Shown: positions 3,865 to 5,152 of the stretch, one piece after another
How the letters are laid out: the number at the start of each line of letters is the position of its first letter
Numbering within the stretch: the first letter of the stretch is position 1
Source: an uncultured Lachnospiraceae bacterium
GTDB taxonomy: Bacteria; Bacillota_A; Clostridia; Lachnospirales; Lachnospiraceae
Direction of reading: 5' to 3'
Assembly: GCA_947178085.1 (NCBI GenBank)
Contig: CAMWWS010000223.1
Coordinates: 1 to 5,152 of the forward strand
Length of the DNA stretch: 5,152 bases
Made by a program: the position numbers and the translations under genes
Notes under the pieces: model-generated
What the model was told of the DNA's origin: nothing
Databases searched by the model: none
What the model saw: the letters and a program-made list of their open reading frames with translations, nothing else

Positions 3865-4980
3865 CTACCATATTCCGTTGCTGATCTCCCGATAACCTTG
3901 TATGTCTTCTATAGGTACCTTTCTGCCTTCAATCGTTAAACTTCCTAATCCGCAATTAGAAAACGCGTTACTTGCTATGTCAGTAGCGCTACTTGCTATA
4001 TTTACACTCATCAAATTGGCACATTTGCTAAATGCTTGCTCTCCTATGCTTGTTACACTGTCCGGTATCTCGATGCTTGTTAGGGCAAAGCAAGCAGAAA
4101 ATGCATGATCCCCTATACTCGTTACACTATTGGGTATCTCAATTTCACTTAGATAACTGCAAGTAGAAAATGCTCTGTCCCCTATACTCGTTACACTATC
4201 CGGTATCTCGATACTCGTCAGACCACTACAACCGGAAAATGCACTATCCCCTATACTCATTACGCCGTATGGTATCACTATACTTGTCAAATTATCACAC
4301 CCAGTAAATGTATTACTCTCTATAATCGCCACACCCCCCGATAGCTCTATATTTGTCAAACTACTACAACCGAAAAATGCACCACTCCCTATACTCGTTA
4401 CGCTATCCGGTATCTCGATACTCGTCAGACCACTGCAACCGGAAAATGCTTGATCCCCTATACTCGTTACACTATCCGGTATCTCGATACTCGTCAGACC
4501 GCTGCAACCGGAAAATGCTTGATCCCCTATACCGGAGACAGAATATACGTTCTTTTCATATTTTACCTCTGACGGAATTTTTACTTTCAAAGGAAGTTCA
4601 GCCGCGTTGTCTTGATCACTCCACTCATATCCTGCAATCACTGCTGTCCCATCATCTCGGTACTCATATGTAATGCCCGATTCTTCATCCGAACCCTTTT
4701 TGACACCGGATATCAAAGCAATCACAAGAATAATCGCAAAAGCCGCCGCCCCTATATAGGTAAGCTGTCGTTTCGTGACATTCTTCAATATCCGGTCAAT
4801 GTTGTATTTTTTCAAAAGTTCGTTTACATTCAAATTTTTCAATAACTGCTCTATGTTGAAACTTTTCTCTTTTGAGGCACTTTGCGGAATATCCGTTTCC
4901 TTGACTTTTGTTCCGCATTTCGGACAAAACTGCGCCCCGTCCTTTACCTCTGCTCCGCAATTCTTACAAAACATCTGCAT
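3865..4980 (-). CDS. Membrane-anchored zinc-ribbon protein with BspA-type leucine-rich repeats
   Basis: 371 residues. Zinc ribbon with C5, C8, C19 and C22; three 9-residue amphipathic repeats at 43-69 (IEQLLKNLN, VNELLKKYN, IDRILKNVT); transmembrane helix at about 73-93 (LTYIGAAAFAIILVIALISG); a small linker domain at 103-148 (ITYEYRDDGTAVIAGYEW) of the kind that often precedes BspA repeats; then eight full 23-residue LRR_5 units starting at residues 151, 174, 197, 220, 243, 266, 289 and 312, and a partial ninth at 335 ending in a cap. The consensus is IGDQAFSGCSGLTSIEIPDS followed by VTS. BspA-like LRRs are known from surface proteins of gut and oral bacteria and of some protists, where they serve in adhesion; the ligand here is unknown. 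The AGGGAGGA box (4987-4994) sits 6-7 nt before the ATG at 4980. It is the first gene of the cluster. N-inside, C-outside topology is inferred. Confidence 0.9.
   Translation of the reverse strand: MQMFCKNCGAEVKDGAQFCPKCGTKVKETDIPQSASKEKSFNIEQLLKNLNVNELLKKYNIDRILKNVTKRQLTYIGAAAFAIILVIALISGVKKGSDEESGITYEYRDDGTAVIAGYEWSDQDNAAELPLKVKIPSEVKYEKNVYSVSGIGDQAFSGCSGLTSIEIPDSVTSIGDQAFSGCSGLTSIEIPDSVTSIGSGAFFGCSSLTNIELSGGVAIIESNTFTGCDNLTSIVIPYGVMSIGDSAFSGCSGLTSIEIPDSVTSIGDRAFSTCSYLSEIEIPNSVTSIGDHAFSACFALTSIEIPDSVTSIGEQAFSKCANLMSVNIASSATDIASNAFSNCGLGSLTIEGRKVPIEDIQGYREISNGIW
3931..4530 (-). repeat. Tandem 69-bp LRR-coding repeats
   Basis: Nine consecutive units of 69 bp encode the BspA-type repeats. Conservation is uneven. 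The first two units are almost the same at DNA level: 4409-4462 and 4478-4531 differ at one base in 54. The units beginning at residues 243 and 312 are also close to consensus. The fourth unit (IESNTFTGCDNLTSIVIPYG) and the eighth and ninth have diverged. This pattern indicates recent unit duplication or gene conversion within an older array. Confidence 0.9.
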
Positions 4981-5152
4981 GATCTTTCCTCCCTATTGTT
5001 ATTTTCAAATTATCCCGCAATTATTTTTCCTTTGTTGCAAAATCTTAATATCTCAAAATGCATTCTTACTGCTATCACCGCCAAAATTCATTTTTCCGCT
5101 TTCAATGGACATTTCATTATCGTTTTCCGAAAAAGCCTATGCAAATATAGCG
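4981..5152. other. Upstream region of the operon, with a possible gene scrap
   Basis: The 172 bases before the LRR gene should contain the operon promoter, but I find no clear -35/-10 pair on the minus strand; GATAAT at about 5015-5010 is the best -10-like hexamer and has no good partner. Further upstream a minus-strand frame (5136-5053) reads AFSENDNEMSIESGKMNFGG and a few more residues to a TGA, with an in-frame TAG just before it. Another frame at the edge ends in TAA after RYICIGFFGKR. Either may be the tail of an upstream gene; neither can be decided here. Confidence 0.35.

Noticed and set aside
3931..4530. Regularly spaced repeats that could suggest a CRISPR array
   Set aside because: The units are contiguous 69-bp coding repeats in one open frame with an LRR consensus; there are no unrelated spacers.
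4353..4673. Plus-strand frame with a repeating SLYSLHYPVSRYSSD-like sequence
   Set aside because: The repetition is only the antisense image of the 69-bp LRR-coding units; no ribosome binding site.

Overview
This window looks like chromosomal DNA of a low-G+C Gram-positive anaerobe of the Clostridia, most likely Lachnospiraceae-like. The evidence is AT-rich intergenic DNA, strong AGGAGG-type ribosome binding sites, double-Cys zinc-ribbon membrane proteins, BspA-type leucine-rich repeats, and a small gene of a type I associate with clostridial mobile elements. The taxonomic call is inference; no marker gene is present.

Layout. Positions 1-588 (minus) hold the first 196 codons of an unrecognised gene that leaves the window at its left edge. 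Positions 604-1095 are very AT-rich and mostly empty, with a pair of direct repeats upstream of that gene and a doubtful 36-codon frame. Positions about 1090-1493 are a clearly G+C-richer island with one small plus-strand gene (1096-1341) and its hairpin terminator (1351-1380). The island is flanked by two degenerate 35-bp direct repeats (1045-1079 and 1555-1589) and looks like a leftover of horizontally acquired DNA.

The main content is a minus-strand cluster, read right to left: 4980-3865, 3796-3359, 3315-2506, 2494-1664. The gaps are 68, 43 and 11 nt, every gene has its own ribosome binding site, and no terminator is visible between them, so it is probably one operon. All four proteins carry CxxC-x10-CxxC zinc ribbons. 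Three share one plan: N-terminal zinc ribbon in the cytosol, one transmembrane helix, and a C-terminal ectodomain that differs in each (nine BspA-type leucine-rich repeats; a TPR-like helical domain; an aromatic-rich, probably beta domain). The fourth is soluble and reversed, with a helical N-terminus and two C-terminal zinc ribbons. The LRR and TPR-like proteins share an almost identical first ~97 residues, including three tandem 9-residue juxtamembrane repeats, so one anchor module has been joined to unrelated outer domains.

The cluster shows repeated recombination: nearly identical 69-bp LRR units, a pentapeptide-repeat stalk, a 31-bp copy of the LRR gene's 3' end lying behind its own stop codon, and a well-formed ribosome binding site with a TTG start behind the last gene that leads into only eight codons. 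A working model, by inference only, is a set of surface receptors or adhesins that report through cytosolic zinc ribbons, with the soluble double-ribbon protein as a possible shared partner.
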